Source: Fimbriimonadaceae bacterium
GTDB lineage: Bacteria; Armatimonadota; Fimbriimonadia; Fimbriimonadales; Fimbriimonadaceae
Assembly: GCA_019638795.1 (NCBI GenBank)
Contig: JAHBTB010000002.1
Location: forward strand, 124,001 to 188,000
DNA: 64,000 nt
Direction of reading: 5' to 3'
The translations under genes and the position numbers were made by a program. Positions 16,774-25,967 of this stretch are shown here, piece by piece (position 1 is the stretch's first letter; each line of letters opens with the position of its first letter). Below the pieces are notes generated by a model. The model saw only the letters and a program-made list of their open reading frames with translations, ran no database searches and was not told where the DNA came from.

Positions 16774-17557
16774 GCGGCGCGTCCGCTTGGTCGTCGCCTA
16801 CGACGGAACCGATTTCTGCGGCTGGGCGCCGCAGGCTGGGCAGAGGACTGTCCAACGCACATTGACAGAAGGGATACGCCAGGTCTCGGGCGAAGAATGC
16901 GAGGTCGTCGGAGCCAGCCGCACTGACGGCGGTGCCCACGCGAAGGGTCAGGTCTGCCACTTTGACAGCACCGTCCCGATCGAGCCGGCCAAGTGGCCAA
17001 GGGTGCTCAACAAGGTGCTCCCGAGCGACTTATCGGTCTTGCGGGCGGACATCGTGCCTGCCGACTTCCACTCGCGGTTCTACGCCAAAGACCGTTGGTA
17101 CCGCTACCGGGTGATGACCGGAGCCCGCGACCCCCATCGGACACGGTACGCATGGCACTACGGGCGCTCACTTGACATCGACGCGATGCAGAGGGCAGCG
17201 GCCCAGCTGGAGGGCGAGCACGACTTCCTCGCGTTCAGCCAGATGCTGGAGCCCGGGGCCAACGCGGTCAGGACGCTCTACTCCGTCAAGGTCTCCCTCG
17301 TCCGCGACGAGGTGTGGGTGGACGTGGTCGGCACCGCTTTTGTCCGTGGCATGATGCGCCGCATCGCCGGGACCCTGGTCGAGTGCGGGCGGCACAGGCG
17401 GACACCGGACAGCGTCGGCGACCTGCTCGCGGCCCGCGAGCGAGGCACGTTCCAGTGGCCTCTGCTCCTCCCCGCCCACGGGCTCACCCTCATGAGGGTG
17501 CGGTACGGTCGGACCCTTACTGACAACAGACGATTTACAACTGAAGGACAGGATTGA
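16763..17557 (+). CDS. truA: tRNA pseudouridine synthase A
   Basis: About 264 residues; modifies U38-U40 in tRNA anticodon arms. The catalytic motif SRTDGGAHAKGQ contains the nucleophilic Asp at about residue 51, and YRYRVMTG and FLAFSQ are typical. The start is uncertain: a TTG overlapping the rplQ end by 11 bases has GGAG only one base away, while another TTG at 16787 gives a protein beginning directly at LVVAYDGTDFCGW, as most TruA proteins do. Either way the gene is translationally linked to rplQ and precedes rplM, a common bacterial order. Confidence 0.93.
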   Translation: MSTKRRVRLVVAYDGTDFCGWAPQAGQRTVQRTLTEGIRQVSGEECEVVGASRTDGGAHAKGQVCHFDSTVPIEPAKWPRVLNKVLPSDLSVLRADIVPADFHSRFYAKDRWYRYRVMTGARDPHRTRYAWHYGRSLDIDAMQRAAAQLEGEHDFLAFSQMLEPGANAVRTLYSVKVSLVRDEVWVDVVGTAFVRGMMRRIAGTLVECGRHRRTPDSVGDLLAARERGTFQWPLLLPAHGLTLMRVRYGRTLTDNRRFTTEGQD

Positions 17558-17561
17558 AGAA

Positions 17562-17999
17562 ATGAACAGGACATACGTGGCAAAACCGGCGACGGTCAAG
17601 CACGATTGGTATGTGGTCGACGCGGCCAACGTGCCAGTCGGGCGTCTCGCCGCCCAAGTCGCGCAGATTTTGCGCGGCAAGCACAAGCCCACGTTCAGCT
17701 ACCACGTGGACACCGGCGACTTTGTCGTCGTCGTGAACGCGGACAAGGCGGTCTGGACCGGGCGCAAATCTGACGAGCTGATCTATTGGCACACCATGTG
17801 GCCCGGCGGCCTGCGCAACATCAAGCGCGGCGACATGCTGGAAAGGAAGCCGACCCGGCTGATCGAGAAGGTCGTCTGGGGCATGCTGCCCAAGAACCAA
17901 CTGGGGCGCCACATGCTCCGCAAGCTCAAGGTCTACGCCGGCCCCGAGCATCCGCACAGCGCCCAACAACCCCAGCCCCTTAAGGTGACCCAAGACTAA
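17562..17999 (+). CDS. rplM: 50S ribosomal protein L13 (uL13)
   Basis: A 145-residue early-assembly protein of the large subunit. [35 protein letters not shown] and the [20 protein letters not shown] segment are characteristic. AAGGACAGG and AAGAA precede the ATG. The stop TAA shares its final A with the ATG of rpsI, so the two are tightly coupled. Confidence 0.98.
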   Translation: MNRTYVAKPATVKHDWYVVDAANVPVGRLAAQVAQILRGKHKPTFSYHVDTGDFVVVVNADKAVWTGRKSDELIYWHTMWPGGLRNIKRGDMLERKPTRLIEKVVWGMLPKNQLGRHMLRKLKVYAGPEHPHSAQQPQPLKVTQD

Positions 18000-18400
18000 T
18001 GCGACCCAAGCGACCCAATGTGAACTACGGCACCGGCCGGCGCAAGTGCGCCGTCGCCCGCGTGTGGGTGGAGAACGGCGAAGGCCTCGTGACCGTGAAC
18101 GGTCGGGACTTCACCGAGTACTTCGGCCGCCCCGTCCTCGAGATCCTCGTGAAGTCTCCGCTCGTCCACCTAGAGATGGCCGACAAGATCAACGTCCGTG
18201 CCAAGGTCAAGGGCGGCGGGCTCAGCGGCCAAGCCGGTGCGGTGCGCCTGGGTATCGCCCGCGCCCTCCTGCAACTTGACGAGAACCTGCGCCCCGGCCT
18301 CAAGTCGGGTGGCTACCTGACCCGCGACGCCCGCGTGAAAGAACGGAAGAAGTACGGCTTCAAGAAAGCCCGCCGCGGCTTCCAGTTCGTCAAGCGCTGA
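17999..18400 (+). CDS. rpsI: 30S ribosomal protein S9 (uS9)
   Basis: A 133-residue protein with [13 protein letters not shown] near the N-terminus and the invariant C-terminal arm ending [11 protein letters not shown], whose last Arg or Lys reaches the P-site t[22 protein letters not shown] is typical of the family. It is the last gene of the ribosomal operon; a strong hairpin follows. Confidence 0.98.
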   Translation: MRPKRPNVNYGTGRRKCAVARVWVENGEGLVTVNGRDFTEYFGRPVLEILVKSPLVHLEMADKINVRAKVKGGGLSGQAGAVRLGIARALLQLDENLRPGLKSGGYLTRDARVKERKKYGFKKARRGFQFVKR

Positions 18401-18425
18401 GCGCAACGCCTCGTCCTGTCCTTCG

Positions 18426-18454
18426 GGGCCCCGGTCCACTCTGGACCGGGGCCC
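18426..18454 (+). terminator. Terminator of the ribosomal protein operon
   Basis: Perfect 13-base arms (18426-18438 with 18442-18454) around a three-base loop, 25 bases after the rpsI stop, followed by a weakly T-containing stretch (TCGCGTTGTCT). Confidence 0.8.
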
Positions 18455-18530
18455 TCGCGTTGTCTCAGGTCCAACCCAGTCTTGACGTCAGCGCTCTCAT
18501 GCTCCCGCATGCAGAGCCCATAATTGAACT

Positions 18531-19430
18531 ATGGTGTCGGGTGTTGCTCTCGCTTTGCTGGTCGTCGGACCGGTGACGGCCCCGCCGCAACAGCAGTACG
18601 GGTTCCCGAGCCGCACGACCCGGGCCAGCCTGATGCCCCCCGTGGCCCCTGACACCACCGAGTCGCTCAACACCGAAGTCGTCTTCCACCGCCTTGTCTT
18701 CCCTGTCGTCGGCGGCGCGCGGTGGCACGACACCTACAACCACAACCGGGGAGGCGGCTACCGCCACACCGCCCAAGACCTCGCCGCCCCCAAGATGACC
18801 CCGATTGTCGCGCCGATGAGCGGCAAGATCGGGTTCAAGAACATGACGTTTTGGATCTATGGCGACGACGGGTGGAAGTGCCTGGGCACCCACCTGAACG
18901 ACGACACACCCGGCACCAAGGACAACCGGGGCGAAAGGGACTTCATGTTCGCCCCCGACCTGCGGTTCGGCCAACGCGTCGAGGCGGGCCAGTTCATCGG
19001 CTACGTGGGTGACTCGGGCAACGCCACCGGGCCCCATCTCCACTTTGAGCTCTTCAGCCCCGAGGGACTGCGCAATCCGCTCAAGTCGCTCCACGCCGCC
19101 GAGGTCCTCAGCAGGCCGCGGGCGTTCCTCCGTCGCGGCTTGGGCAAGCCCCAGCCGGGTGAAGAACGGATCGACGGTTGCTACCGCACCTGGGACAAGG
19201 TGAACGCGGTCGTCTCGATCATGGTCGCGTCGCGCCAGGAGCCAGGCAAGGAGGCCGTCGTCCAGACGACGCCCCACTACGTGACCATCAAGGTGCGCAA
19301 GGACGCCCTGACCAAGCCCGAGTTCGACAACGTGCAACTCTGGCCGCGCGACCGGGCCGCGACGTTCTATTGCGTCCACGAGGACGGCAAGCTGGTCGCG
19401 ACGCGGATCGACCCGCCCGGCGACCAATAA
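18531..19430 (+). CDS. M23-family (LytM/peptidoglycan) metallopeptidase, secreted
   Basis: A 299-residue protein with a short N-terminal hydrophobic segment (VALALLVVGPVTA) likely to be a signal. The M23 zinc site is complete: H-x3-D in YRHTAQDLAAP at about 79-89, and HLHFEL after GNATGPH near 163-168. M23 enzymes cut glycine- or meso-DAP-containing cross-links in peptidoglycan or act as cell-wall regulators. CATAAT ends six bases before the ATG and there is no Shine-Dalgarno, so the transcript is probably leaderless. The C-terminal third lacks a recognisable domain. Confidence 0.87.
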   Translation: MVSGVALALLVVGPVTAPPQQQYGFPSRTTRASLMPPVAPDTTESLNTEVVFHRLVFPVVGGARWHDTYNHNRGGGYRHTAQDLAAPKMTPIVAPMSGKIGFKNMTFWIYGDDGWKCLGTHLNDDTPGTKDNRGERDFMFAPDLRFGQRVEAGQFIGYVGDSGNATGPHLHFELFSPEGLRNPLKSLHAAEVLSRPRAFLRRGLGKPQPGEERIDGCYRTWDKVNAVVSIMVASRQEPGKEAVVQTTPHYVTIKVRKDALTKPEFDNVQLWPRDRAATFYCVHEDGKLVATRIDPPGDQ

Positions 19431-19449
19431 GCCCGTGCCACAATGGCGC

Positions 19450-20121
19450 ATGCGTTATTGCGTGCCCCTGTTTGTCGCTCTCTGTGCTGTCGGTTGCCAA
19501 CCTGCCCCTCAGGCATCGGCTCCGTCCAAGGACTCCGCCGCCCCCCAAAAGGAAGCCCCTGCGGCCACCGCCGCGCCGACCGATGGAGGGGGGCTCGCCG
19601 CCAAAGACGGTTCTTTCACCATCACCCTGCCCACCGGTTGGGGCCCGATGATGGGCGACTCCGCCGAAGCGAAAGCGATGAAGGAAAAGGTCGCCAAGTC
19701 CAAGCCCGGCATGGCCGCCCAAATGGAAGGGATGGCCGGCGTCCCCGCCGTCCTGTTCATCGGCCTTGACGGCAGCAAGCTCGACGACAAGAGCGACTTT
19801 GTCGACAACGTCAATGTCAACGTCCAGGACAGCGGCCAGTCGGAGTGGCAAGAGAGCAGTGTCGCCGAGGTGACCAAGATCTTGAAGGAGGGTCTCAGCG
19901 ACCCCGCCCTCGAAGCCAAACTCGTGGACGTCGGGGGCAAGAAGGTGCTCCGGTACAAGGCGACGATGAAGCTGGGCGCCGCGTCCTACCAGATCCTGGG
20001 GTACCAGTACCTCCACAACAAGAAGGTCTACACCGTCACGGTGAGCTGCGGCGCGGACAAGCTAGCCGAACGCGAAAAGGGGTTCGACGCCATCGCCTCG
20101 TCCCTTAAGTTCAAGGCCTGA
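19450..20121 (+). CDS. Putative lipoprotein of unknown function
   Basis: A 223-residue protein with signal VPLFVALCAVGC; the Cys at 16 in the lipobox AVGC is the predicted lipidation site. A low-complexity Ala/Pro/Lys linker follows (about 17-45), then one globular domain with ITLPTGWGPMMGD and SCGADKLAEREKGFDAIASSLKF, resembling the PsbP/DUF1795-like fold that binds hydrophobic ligands. That resemblance is only tentative. The ATG was preferred over an upstream GTG because it gives a proper signal peptide. It lies 19 bases after the M23 gene, but CACAAT five bases before the ATG suggests its own promoter. Confidence 0.7.
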   Translation: MRYCVPLFVALCAVGCQPAPQASAPSKDSAAPQKEAPAATAAPTDGGGLAAKDGSFTITLPTGWGPMMGDSAEAKAMKEKVAKSKPGMAAQMEGMAGVPAVLFIGLDGSKLDDKSDFVDNVNVNVQDSGQSEWQESSVAEVTKILKEGLSDPALEAKLVDVGGKKVLRYKATMKLGAASYQILGYQYLHNKKVYTVTVSCGADKLAEREKGFDAIASSLKFKA

Positions 20122-20128
20122 GACTAGC

Positions 20129-21121
20129 TCAGCCGAGGGACGCCACTTCGACCGGGGCTCCGGACCTTTCGTGCGACCGCCATGCCGCCTCGGTCAGTTC
20201 GATGGTCCGGAGGCCGCACTCGAACGGGGCCAAGACAGACCCCTGGCCCCGCACGGCGTCGACGAAGTTCTGCTCCGGCGTCTCGCTGGTGGGCCAGTGG
20301 TCGATCGTGAAGGCCGTTCCGTCACGCTGGACGACCCGCACCGTGTCGTCGGCCAGCGTGACCAAAGCCTCCTCGAACCAGATGTTGTGCCGCTCGTGCC
20401 AGCACGCCGCGTCACCAATGATGCTGAGCGAGGCGAACTGACCGGTCTCGAAGACGACATTGACGACGGAGTTGATGTCGACTTCGGTGCCGCAGAAGTC
20501 CATGAACGCCGAGACCCGTGCGGCTTTGAGCCCTGTGAACCAAAGGAGGACGTCGATCATGTGGCTGCCGCTGTCGTTCAACTGCCCGCCGCCGGACAGG
20601 GCCGCCTGTTGTCGCCATGACCCCCGCGTCAACTGCAGCCACTGTTGCCCCAGATGGGACGTCACCATGCGGATCTTGCCAAACTGCCCCGACCCGGTCA
20701 CCTGCTTCAGCCAACGGAACGTGCCCGACCCGTGCCGCTGGTAGCTCACCCCGCACACCTTTCCCGTCGCGTCCCGTTTGGCGATGACCTTCTTGGCGTC
20801 CTCCACACTGGTGACCATCGGTTTGTCGACCAGCACATGAACGCCCGCGTCGAGGGAGTCGAGCACCTGCTGGACATGCAGGGTGTGCGGCGTGGAGATG
20901 ATCACCGCGTCGAGCCCCCCGGCACCGAGCAGGGCCCGGTAATCGTCGTGCACGGTCGCGTGCCGGGTGACGGGATACGACTCGTGGGTGCGCTCGATCT
21001 GGACCGGGTCATTGTCGTTGAGCGCGACGACACGGGCCCCGGGGACCTTCGTGAGGAATGACAGGTGGTGGCGCATGAAACCACCGCATCCGATCAGGCC
21101 GAAACGCACGTCGTTGGACAT
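20129..21121 (-). CDS. Gfo/Idh/MocA family oxidoreductase
   Basis: A 330-residue NAD(P)-dependent sugar or cyclitol dehydrogenase. The Rossmann motif GLIGCGGFMRHH is at about 8-19. The second family motif, EKP-like, appears as VLVDKPMVTS with the catalytic Lys. The C-terminal domain includes GGGQLNDSGSHMIDVLLWF, where the conserved Gly-His pair contributes to catalysis. It is convergent with the lipoprotein gene (seven bases between stops). TAAACC precedes the ATG by eight bases. Substrate is not predictable within this very broad family. Confidence 0.88.
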   Translation of the reverse strand: MSNDVRFGLIGCGGFMRHHLSFLTKVPGARVVALNDNDPVQIERTHESYPVTRHATVHDDYRALLGAGGLDAVIISTPHTLHVQQVLDSLDAGVHVLVDKPMVTSVEDAKKVIAKRDATGKVCGVSYQRHGSGTFRWLKQVTGSGQFGKIRMVTSHLGQQWLQLTRGSWRQQAALSGGGQLNDSGSHMIDVLLWFTGLKAARVSAFMDFCGTEVDINSVVNVVFETGQFASLSIIGDAACWHERHNIWFEEALVTLADDTVRVVQRDGTAFTIDHWPTSETPEQNFVDAVRGQGSVLAPFECGLRTIELTEAAWRSHERSGAPVEVASLG

Positions 21122-21257
21122 CGCCGACCGGTTTACCTGGATCACCGCAAGATTGTCAGTTCTGACCAAAACCTCGCAATTGGTGTGAGGTTCATTCCGC
21201 TGTGATCCGAAGACAATGATGGCGGTTGGTTTTTGGGGAACCGCCGAGGGTTACAAA

Positions 21258-21977
21258 ATGGAAAACCGTTTGGGACGGTGGGGGGCCGTCATTGTGTGTC
21301 TCTGTGCGGCTGTTTCAGCCATGGGTGTCCGGAGCGAAAGCCGGCGCTATCTTCAGCCCAAGCTCTTGGCCGAGCTTGACCGGGCGGCAAACCTGTTTGA
21401 CGCCGGGCTGGTCGACGAGGCCGAAGCGCGGGCCGGGCTGGTGCTCATGCGCGGCCCGGTGAATGTCAGCCTGGACACGCCGGGCATGACGATCGCCGAA
21501 CGGCTCACCGCCCGGCAAGCTCTCGACCGGGCCGTCCAGATGTGGCGCGACGAACTGGGTGGCGACCTCCAGATCGCCGTCGTGCCCAAACCGTTTGCCA
21601 ACGTCCGCGTGACTTGGTCGGCCGGACAGGTCGCCGGGGGCCGGTGTGCGGGCCACGCCGTGTGGTCACGCCAGGTATGGTCGTCGGGCGGCCGGTGGCG
21701 CTCTGAGTTCTCCGCCGACATCGACCTCGCCCTCCTCGGAAGTGACGGGGTGCGGCTGCCCGACGCGACCCTTGCCCAAGCGGCCGCCCACGAGTTCGGC
21801 CACGTCATGGGCATGGACGACTCGGGGCGCAAGGGCGATTTGATGGGGCCCGTCCGGACAAACCGTCCCGTCGACCGCCTCTCGCCGCGCGAACACGACG
21901 CCATCGTCGACCTTCGGGCCGAGGCAGACACTCTGGCCGACCTGTGCGCCCTGCGACGCGACGCCCTGGCCTGGTAA
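21258..21977 (+). CDS. Secreted matrixin-like zinc metalloprotease
   Basis: A 239-residue protein with an N-terminal signal (WGAVIVCLCAAVSAMG) and a metzincin zinc motif HEFGHVMGMDDS at about 183-194 (HExxHxxGxxD). The final ligand is Asp rather than the usual His, a variant known in bacterial matrixin-like proteases. A Met-turn candidate follows in GDLMGPV. The ATG at 21258 was chosen because GAGGG lies seven bases upstream and because it begins immediately before the signal peptide. A short divergent region separates it from the oxidoreductase gene. Confidence 0.82.
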   Translation: MENRLGRWGAVIVCLCAAVSAMGVRSESRRYLQPKLLAELDRAANLFDAGLVDEAEARAGLVLMRGPVNVSLDTPGMTIAERLTARQALDRAVQMWRDELGGDLQIAVVPKPFANVRVTWSAGQVAGGRCAGHAVWSRQVWSSGGRWRSEFSADIDLALLGSDGVRLPDATLAQAAAHEFGHVMGMDDSGRKGDLMGPVRTNRPVDRLSPREHDAIVDLRAEADTLADLCALRRDALAW

Positions 21978-21989
21978 GGTCAGGGCCGC

Positions 21990-22799
21990 ATGTCGCCGGT
22001 GAAAGCCGTGCTGGGCGCCGCGGCGACGGGCGCCGGACTCCTCCTCTATGGCGCGCTCATTGAGGCACGCCGTCTGAGCCGTGAACGCCACACCCTACGT
22101 CTGCCGCGGTGGCCGGCCGACCGGGCCGGGTACCGGGTCGGCCTGGTCGCCGACATCCACCTCGGCTCCGACGACAGCTTCCGCATGGCCCGCGAGGCGG
22201 CGGAGTGGCTGGTCGAGGAAGACCCCGACGTCGTGGCGGTCCTCGGTGACGTGCTGAACTTGCACCGGCCCTCGATCGGGCCGCGGGTGCGCGAGTGTCT
22301 CGCCCCCCTCCGGCACTTTGAAGGCCGCGCCTTCGGCGTTTGGGGCAACCACGACTACTGCGGCGGCACGCCGTTCTTCTTGGAACCCGACATGGCGGCG
22401 TGCGGGGTGCGGATGCTCCGCAACGGACTGGTCGTCCACGACGGGGTCAACTGGGTCGGCGTCGACGACGGCCTTGCGGGCCGGGCCGACCCGTTCACGC
22501 CGATCCTCGAATCCGACCCCAACCTCCCCACCGTCGTGCTTTGGCACGAAGGCGACCTTGTCGACCTGATGCCGCGCGGCCCCGAGCTGATGCTCAGCGG
22601 CCACAGCCACGGCGGTCAGTTCACCTTGCCGGGCGGGGTCGCGCCGATGACATCGGTCTACGGATCGAAGTACCTACGGGGCTATTTCCCAAGCGCTCCG
22701 GTGCCCCTCTATGTGTCACGCGGGGTGGCAGTGACCGGGCCGCCGAGCCGCCTGTTTTGCAAACCCGAAGTCTCCGTCCTGACCCTGGTCCCGGCCTGA
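21990..22799 (+). CDS. Metallophosphoesterase, membrane-anchored YkuE/YaeI-like
   Basis: A 269-residue calcineurin-type phosphoesterase. Motifs in order: DIHLG (about 55), GDVLNLH (about 87), GNHDYCGG (about 116), then GHSHGGQ (about 205), which together bind two metal ions. A hydrophobic N-terminus (AVLGAAATGAGLLLYGALI) likely anchors it in the membrane, as in YaeI/YkuE proteins acting on UDP-diacylglucosamine-like or other phospholipids. It starts 12 bases after the matrixin stop, so the two are probably cotranscribed. The true substrate is unknown. Confidence 0.88.
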   Translation: MSPVKAVLGAAATGAGLLLYGALIEARRLSRERHTLRLPRWPADRAGYRVGLVADIHLGSDDSFRMAREAAEWLVEEDPDVVAVLGDVLNLHRPSIGPRVRECLAPLRHFEGRAFGVWGNHDYCGGTPFFLEPDMAACGVRMLRNGLVVHDGVNWVGVDDGLAGRADPFTPILESDPNLPTVVLWHEGDLVDLMPRGPELMLSGHSHGGQFTLPGGVAPMTSVYGSKYLRGYFPSAPVPLYVSRGVAVTGPPSRLFCKPEVSVLTLVPA

Positions 22800-22939
22800 A
22801 CCGGGGCCTGTTCCCCACTTCCGGACAAATGATGACTGCAATGTCAACATTTACACAAGTGCTTGCCCTGAATTCTACGGTCCATCGTGCCGACGAATGA
22901 AATGACAAGCAACGTCGGGGTCAACCCTGACAGTTCTGG

Positions 22940-24892
22940 GTGAGCAAGCAAGTGAGCAAGTTCTTTGACAACCTCTCCATGTCGCGCAAGCTGATGGTCT
23001 TAGTCGGCTGCCCGATCATTCTCTTCCTCATTGTGTCGGGCCTGGTCTACTTCGGGCTAAGCGACACAAACCGACAAGTCAAAGGCAACGTCGCCAAGAG
23101 CGTGGCCCTGCTGAACGTCGGGGGCGACGTCCGCACCGAAGCCAACCTCTTGCCTGCGTACGCCTTCGTCTGCCTTGGCACGACGAACGACGCCTTCCGC
23201 CAAAAGTGCGCCGAAGGCTTCAAGCAGAGCGCCGAGAAGCTTAACAAGGACGTCCAGGAGTGGGAAGACGAGGCCCAGGGCACCGCCCAGGAGTCCGAAA
23301 TCAAGTCGATGGCCGGGACCATCCGGTCCATTGAGGACGCCTGTCAGGCGGCCATGAGCCAGATCAACGGCGACGCCAAGAAGGCCTCCGCGAAGTTGGC
23401 GGACGAACTGGCCCCGCTGTCGACGGAACTCGACGAGGCGGACAACATGATCGGACAGGACCTTCACCACCTGGCCTCGACGGCCATCGAGGGGTCCTCG
23501 TCGACGATCGGCCGGCTCATCAGCGTCACGCTTGGTGCGCTCGTCTTCGCCTTGGTCGCTTCGGTCACCGTCGCTTCGGTCATCCAGCGGTCGATCCGTA
23601 AGCCTGTGGCAGCCTTCGAAGATCGGATGACATACATCCGTGACCATTGCGCCACCAACCTGGACCAAGGGATCCGGGCCCTTGCCGAAGGGGACCTCAC
23701 TATCGACGTCCAATCCACAACCACGGCCCTCCCCACCGACCGCCGCGACGAGTTCGGCAAGCTGGCCTTGCTCTTCAATGACGTCTTGGCCAAGATTCAG
23801 GGGGCGATCACGTCCTACAACGACACCCGGTACAGCCTTTCCGACCTCATCCGCCACGTCTCGCGTCAGGCGGACGACGTCCAGGACACGAGCGGGTCGT
23901 TGGCCTCCGCCTCGGCCCAGAGCGGCAACGCCGCCACCGAGATCGCGGAAGCCAGCCAACGCCTGGCCCAGGGCGCGACCGACGCGGCCGCCGTCATGGA
24001 GACGTTGAACCGGCAGGTCGGCCAAGTCAGTGCCGGCAGCACCGACCAGGCCCGGCAGGTCACCGAGACGGAGACCGTGCTGGAGCACGCCGGTGAAGGC
24101 ATCTCGGGAGTCGCCGCCGCGGCCCAGCAGGTGTCCGCATTGGCCAACCAGGGTGACAAGTCGGTCAAGGAAAGCGTCGCCGCAATGCGCGCCATCCGCG
24201 AAAGGGCCGAGGAGAGCGCCGCCGACGTCCGCGAACTGGACGCGATGGGCCAGAAGATCGGCGACATCGTCCAGGCGATCGAGCAGATCGCCGAGCAGAC
24301 CAACCTGCTCGCCCTGAACGCCGCCATCGAAGCGGCCCGGGCCGGTGAACACGGCCGTGGCTTCGCCGTCGTCGCCGAGGAGGTGCGCAAGCTGGCCGAA
24401 GAAGCGGGCACGTCCACCAAGGAGATCGCCGCCCTCATCGACGGCGTCAAGGCCAAGGTCGACGCGACGGTCTCCGGCATGGCCGGCGTCACCGCCGAGG
24501 TTGAAAAGGGAACCGAGAAAACCGTCGAGGCGGGCGAGTCACTCGCCCAGATCCTTGCCGCCGCCTCGGAGGTGGCCGACAGCGCCAGCGCCGTCTCCAA
24601 CCTCACCGCCCAGGCAAGCGGCGCGATGAAAGCCGTCGCCCAGGCTGCCGAATCGAACCTTGGGGCGTCCGAAGAGATGGCGGAAGGGGCCAACCGGGTC
24701 AGCGACAGTATCAGCACCGTCGCGGCGACCAGCGAGGAGACCGCCGCCGGTGCCGAGGAGCTGACCGCCAGCATCGAGGAAGTCTCAGCCGCCGCCGCGA
24801 CCCTCGCCGAGATGAGCCGCTCACTCAAGGCCGCCGTCGCGAAGTTCAAGGTGGCCGACAACAGTGGCCACTCCTTGAAGATGGCCGCCTGA
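22940..24892 (+). CDS. Methyl-accepting chemotaxis protein
   Basis: A 650-residue chemoreceptor starting at GTG. Two transmembrane helices, about 19-37 and 192-213, flank a predicted helical extracytoplasmic sensor domain of about 150 residues with no family I recognise. A HAMP region follows (214-300), then a long coiled coil with the signalling hairpin tip around [20 protein letters not shown], which contacts CheA and CheW. Repeated Ala/Glu/Gln-rich stretches on either side are likely methylation helices. No other chemotaxis gene is in the window. The 140 bases upstream hold no clear promoter. A strong terminator follows. Confidence 0.93.
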   Translation: MSKQVSKFFDNLSMSRKLMVLVGCPIILFLIVSGLVYFGLSDTNRQVKGNVAKSVALLNVGGDVRTEANLLPAYAFVCLGTTNDAFRQKCAEGFKQSAEKLNKDVQEWEDEAQGTAQESEIKSMAGTIRSIEDACQAAMSQINGDAKKASAKLADELAPLSTELDEADNMIGQDLHHLASTAIEGSSSTIGRLISVTLGALVFALVASVTVASVIQRSIRKPVAAFEDRMTYIRDHCATNLDQGIRALAEGDLTIDVQSTTTALPTDRRDEFGKLALLFNDVLAKIQGAITSYNDTRYSLSDLIRHVSRQADDVQDTSGSLASASAQSGNAATEIAEASQRLAQGATDAAAVMETLNRQVGQVSAGSTDQARQVTETETVLEHAGEGISGVAAAAQQVSALANQGDKSVKESVAAMRAIRERAEESAADVRELDAMGQKIGDIVQAIEQIAEQTNLLALNAAIEAARAGEHGRGFAVVAEEVRKLAEEAGTSTKEIAALIDGVKAKVDATVSGMAGVTAEVEKGTEKTVEAGESLAQILAAASEVADSASAVSNLTAQASGAMKAVAQAAESNLGASEEMAEGANRVSDSISTVAATSEETAAGAEELTASIEEVSAAAATLAEMSRSLKAAVAKFKVADNSGHSLKMAA

Positions 24893-24903
24893 GCCCACCC
24901 CTC

Positions 24904-24939
24904 GCCCCTCCGTCCGAACCGGGCGGAGGGGCTTTCTTT
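24904..24939 (+). terminator. Intrinsic terminator after the chemoreceptor gene
   Basis: A 12-base stem (24904-24915 with 24921-24932, including one T-G pair) around GAACC, followed directly by TTTCTTT. It lies 11 bases after the stop codon. Confidence 0.92.
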
Positions 24940-24968
24940 GTGTCTGGGCCACAATAGAGCCGTCTGAC

Positions 24969-25044
24969 GGCCCCGTAGCTCAGGGGACAGAGCAACAGCC
25001 TTCTAAGCTGTGGGTCGCGTGTTCGAATCACGCCGGGGTCGCCA
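24969..25044 (+). tRNA. tRNA-Arg (anticodon UCU), CCA encoded
   Basis: A full cloverleaf can be drawn. The acceptor GGCCCCG pairs with CGGGGTC (one G-U), the D arm is GCTC/GAGC, the anticodon stem ACAGC/GCTGT encloses CTTCTAA, and the T arm GCGTG-TTCGAAT-CACGC is perfect. Discriminator G is followed by genomic CCA at 25042-25044. Anticodon TCT reads AGA/AGG codons, which are rare in the GC-rich genes here. Confidence 0.97.
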
Positions 25045-25130
25045 CGTCGTTTATCCGTCCCTGTCGACATTTCTGGGACACATGCGGCCTTGGCCATGCC
25101 GCTGTGCGTGACAAGCAATAGACTGTCAAC

Positions 25131-25967
25131 GTGAAGGAAGTCCTCGACAAGGCCGGTAAGGAAGCGGTCGACACGCTGAGCCACGCCATCGCCCAGTTGC
25201 CGACCTTTCTCGTCGCCCTCGTCCTCTTTGGGGTGGCCGTCATGATCGCCCGGGGCCTCAAACGCTCGATCGGCAAGGCCGTCCGGGACCGCACCGGCGA
25301 CCCGACCACGGCCACCACGGTCGGCCGCCTGGTGAGCCTTTCGGTGACGACCCTGGGCACCCTCGTCGCCGCGAGCATCGCCTTCCCCAAGTTCTCGCTC
25401 GACTCGGTCGTGGCGACGCTCGGCCTGACTTCCATCGCCGTCGGATTTGCGTTCAAGGACGTCTTCGAGAACTTCTTCGCCGGGTTCGTGATCCTGCTTA
25501 GCCGCCCGTTCAAGATCGGAGACGTCGTGCGGGCGCAGGGTGTGGTCGGCCAGATCGAAGAGATCGGCGTTCGCTCGATCAGCCTGCGCAAGTTTGACGG
25601 CGAACTGGTGCTCATCCCTTCGGTGAAGGTCTTCGGCGACATCGTCACCGTCGTGACCGACCGGCCCGTGCGCCGGTTTGAGTTCGTTGTCCGTCTAGAC
25701 CCTCACGCCGACCTCCAAGCCGCCGCCGACGGAGTCAAGAGCGCGGTCGAGTCTGTCGAGGGCGTCCAGGCCGATCCGCCGGTCCTTGTCGTCGGCACCC
25801 GGTTCGTCGAGACCTCGGTCGAGGCGACGGTGTACTACTGGGTGGACACCTCGTCCACCGAACTCTTCCGGGTCCAGGCCGCCGTCATGGCCGCCGTCCA
25901 GAACCGGCTGTCCAGCGAGGGGGCGTTCCCTTCCGTGCCCCTTGTCGCGGCCCGACCGAACGACTAG
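25131..25967 (+). CDS. Small-conductance mechanosensitive channel (MscS family)
   Basis: A 278-residue inner-membrane channel that opens under hypo-osmotic stress. Hydrophobic helices at about 23-43 and 70-90 precede the pore helix and its kink (ASIAFPKF...VVATLGLTSIAVGFAFKD). The MscS beta domain starts at SRPFKIGDVVRAQGVVGQIEEIG (about 125-147), followed by the alpha/beta cytoplasmic vestibule. It begins with GTG six bases after TAGACT, with no Shine-Dalgarno. Its stop overlaps that of the convergent VOC gene by the four bases CTAG. Confidence 0.92.
   Translation: MKEVLDKAGKEAVDTLSHAIAQLPTFLVALVLFGVAVMIARGLKRSIGKAVRDRTGDPTTATTVGRLVSLSVTTLGTLVAASIAFPKFSLDSVVATLGLTSIAVGFAFKDVFENFFAGFVILLSRPFKIGDVVRAQGVVGQIEEIGVRSISLRKFDGELVLIPSVKVFGDIVTVVTDRPVRRFEFVVRLDPHADLQAAADGVKSAVESVEGVQADPPVLVVGTRFVETSVEATVYYWVDTSSTELFRVQAAVMAAVQNRLSSEGAFPSVPLVAARPND

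Noticed and set aside
21160-21185. A fourth LacI operator near the Gfo/Idh/MocA gene (GACCAA ... TTGGTG)
   Set aside because: The half-sites are ten bases apart and the second is imperfect, unlike the three sites beside lacI.
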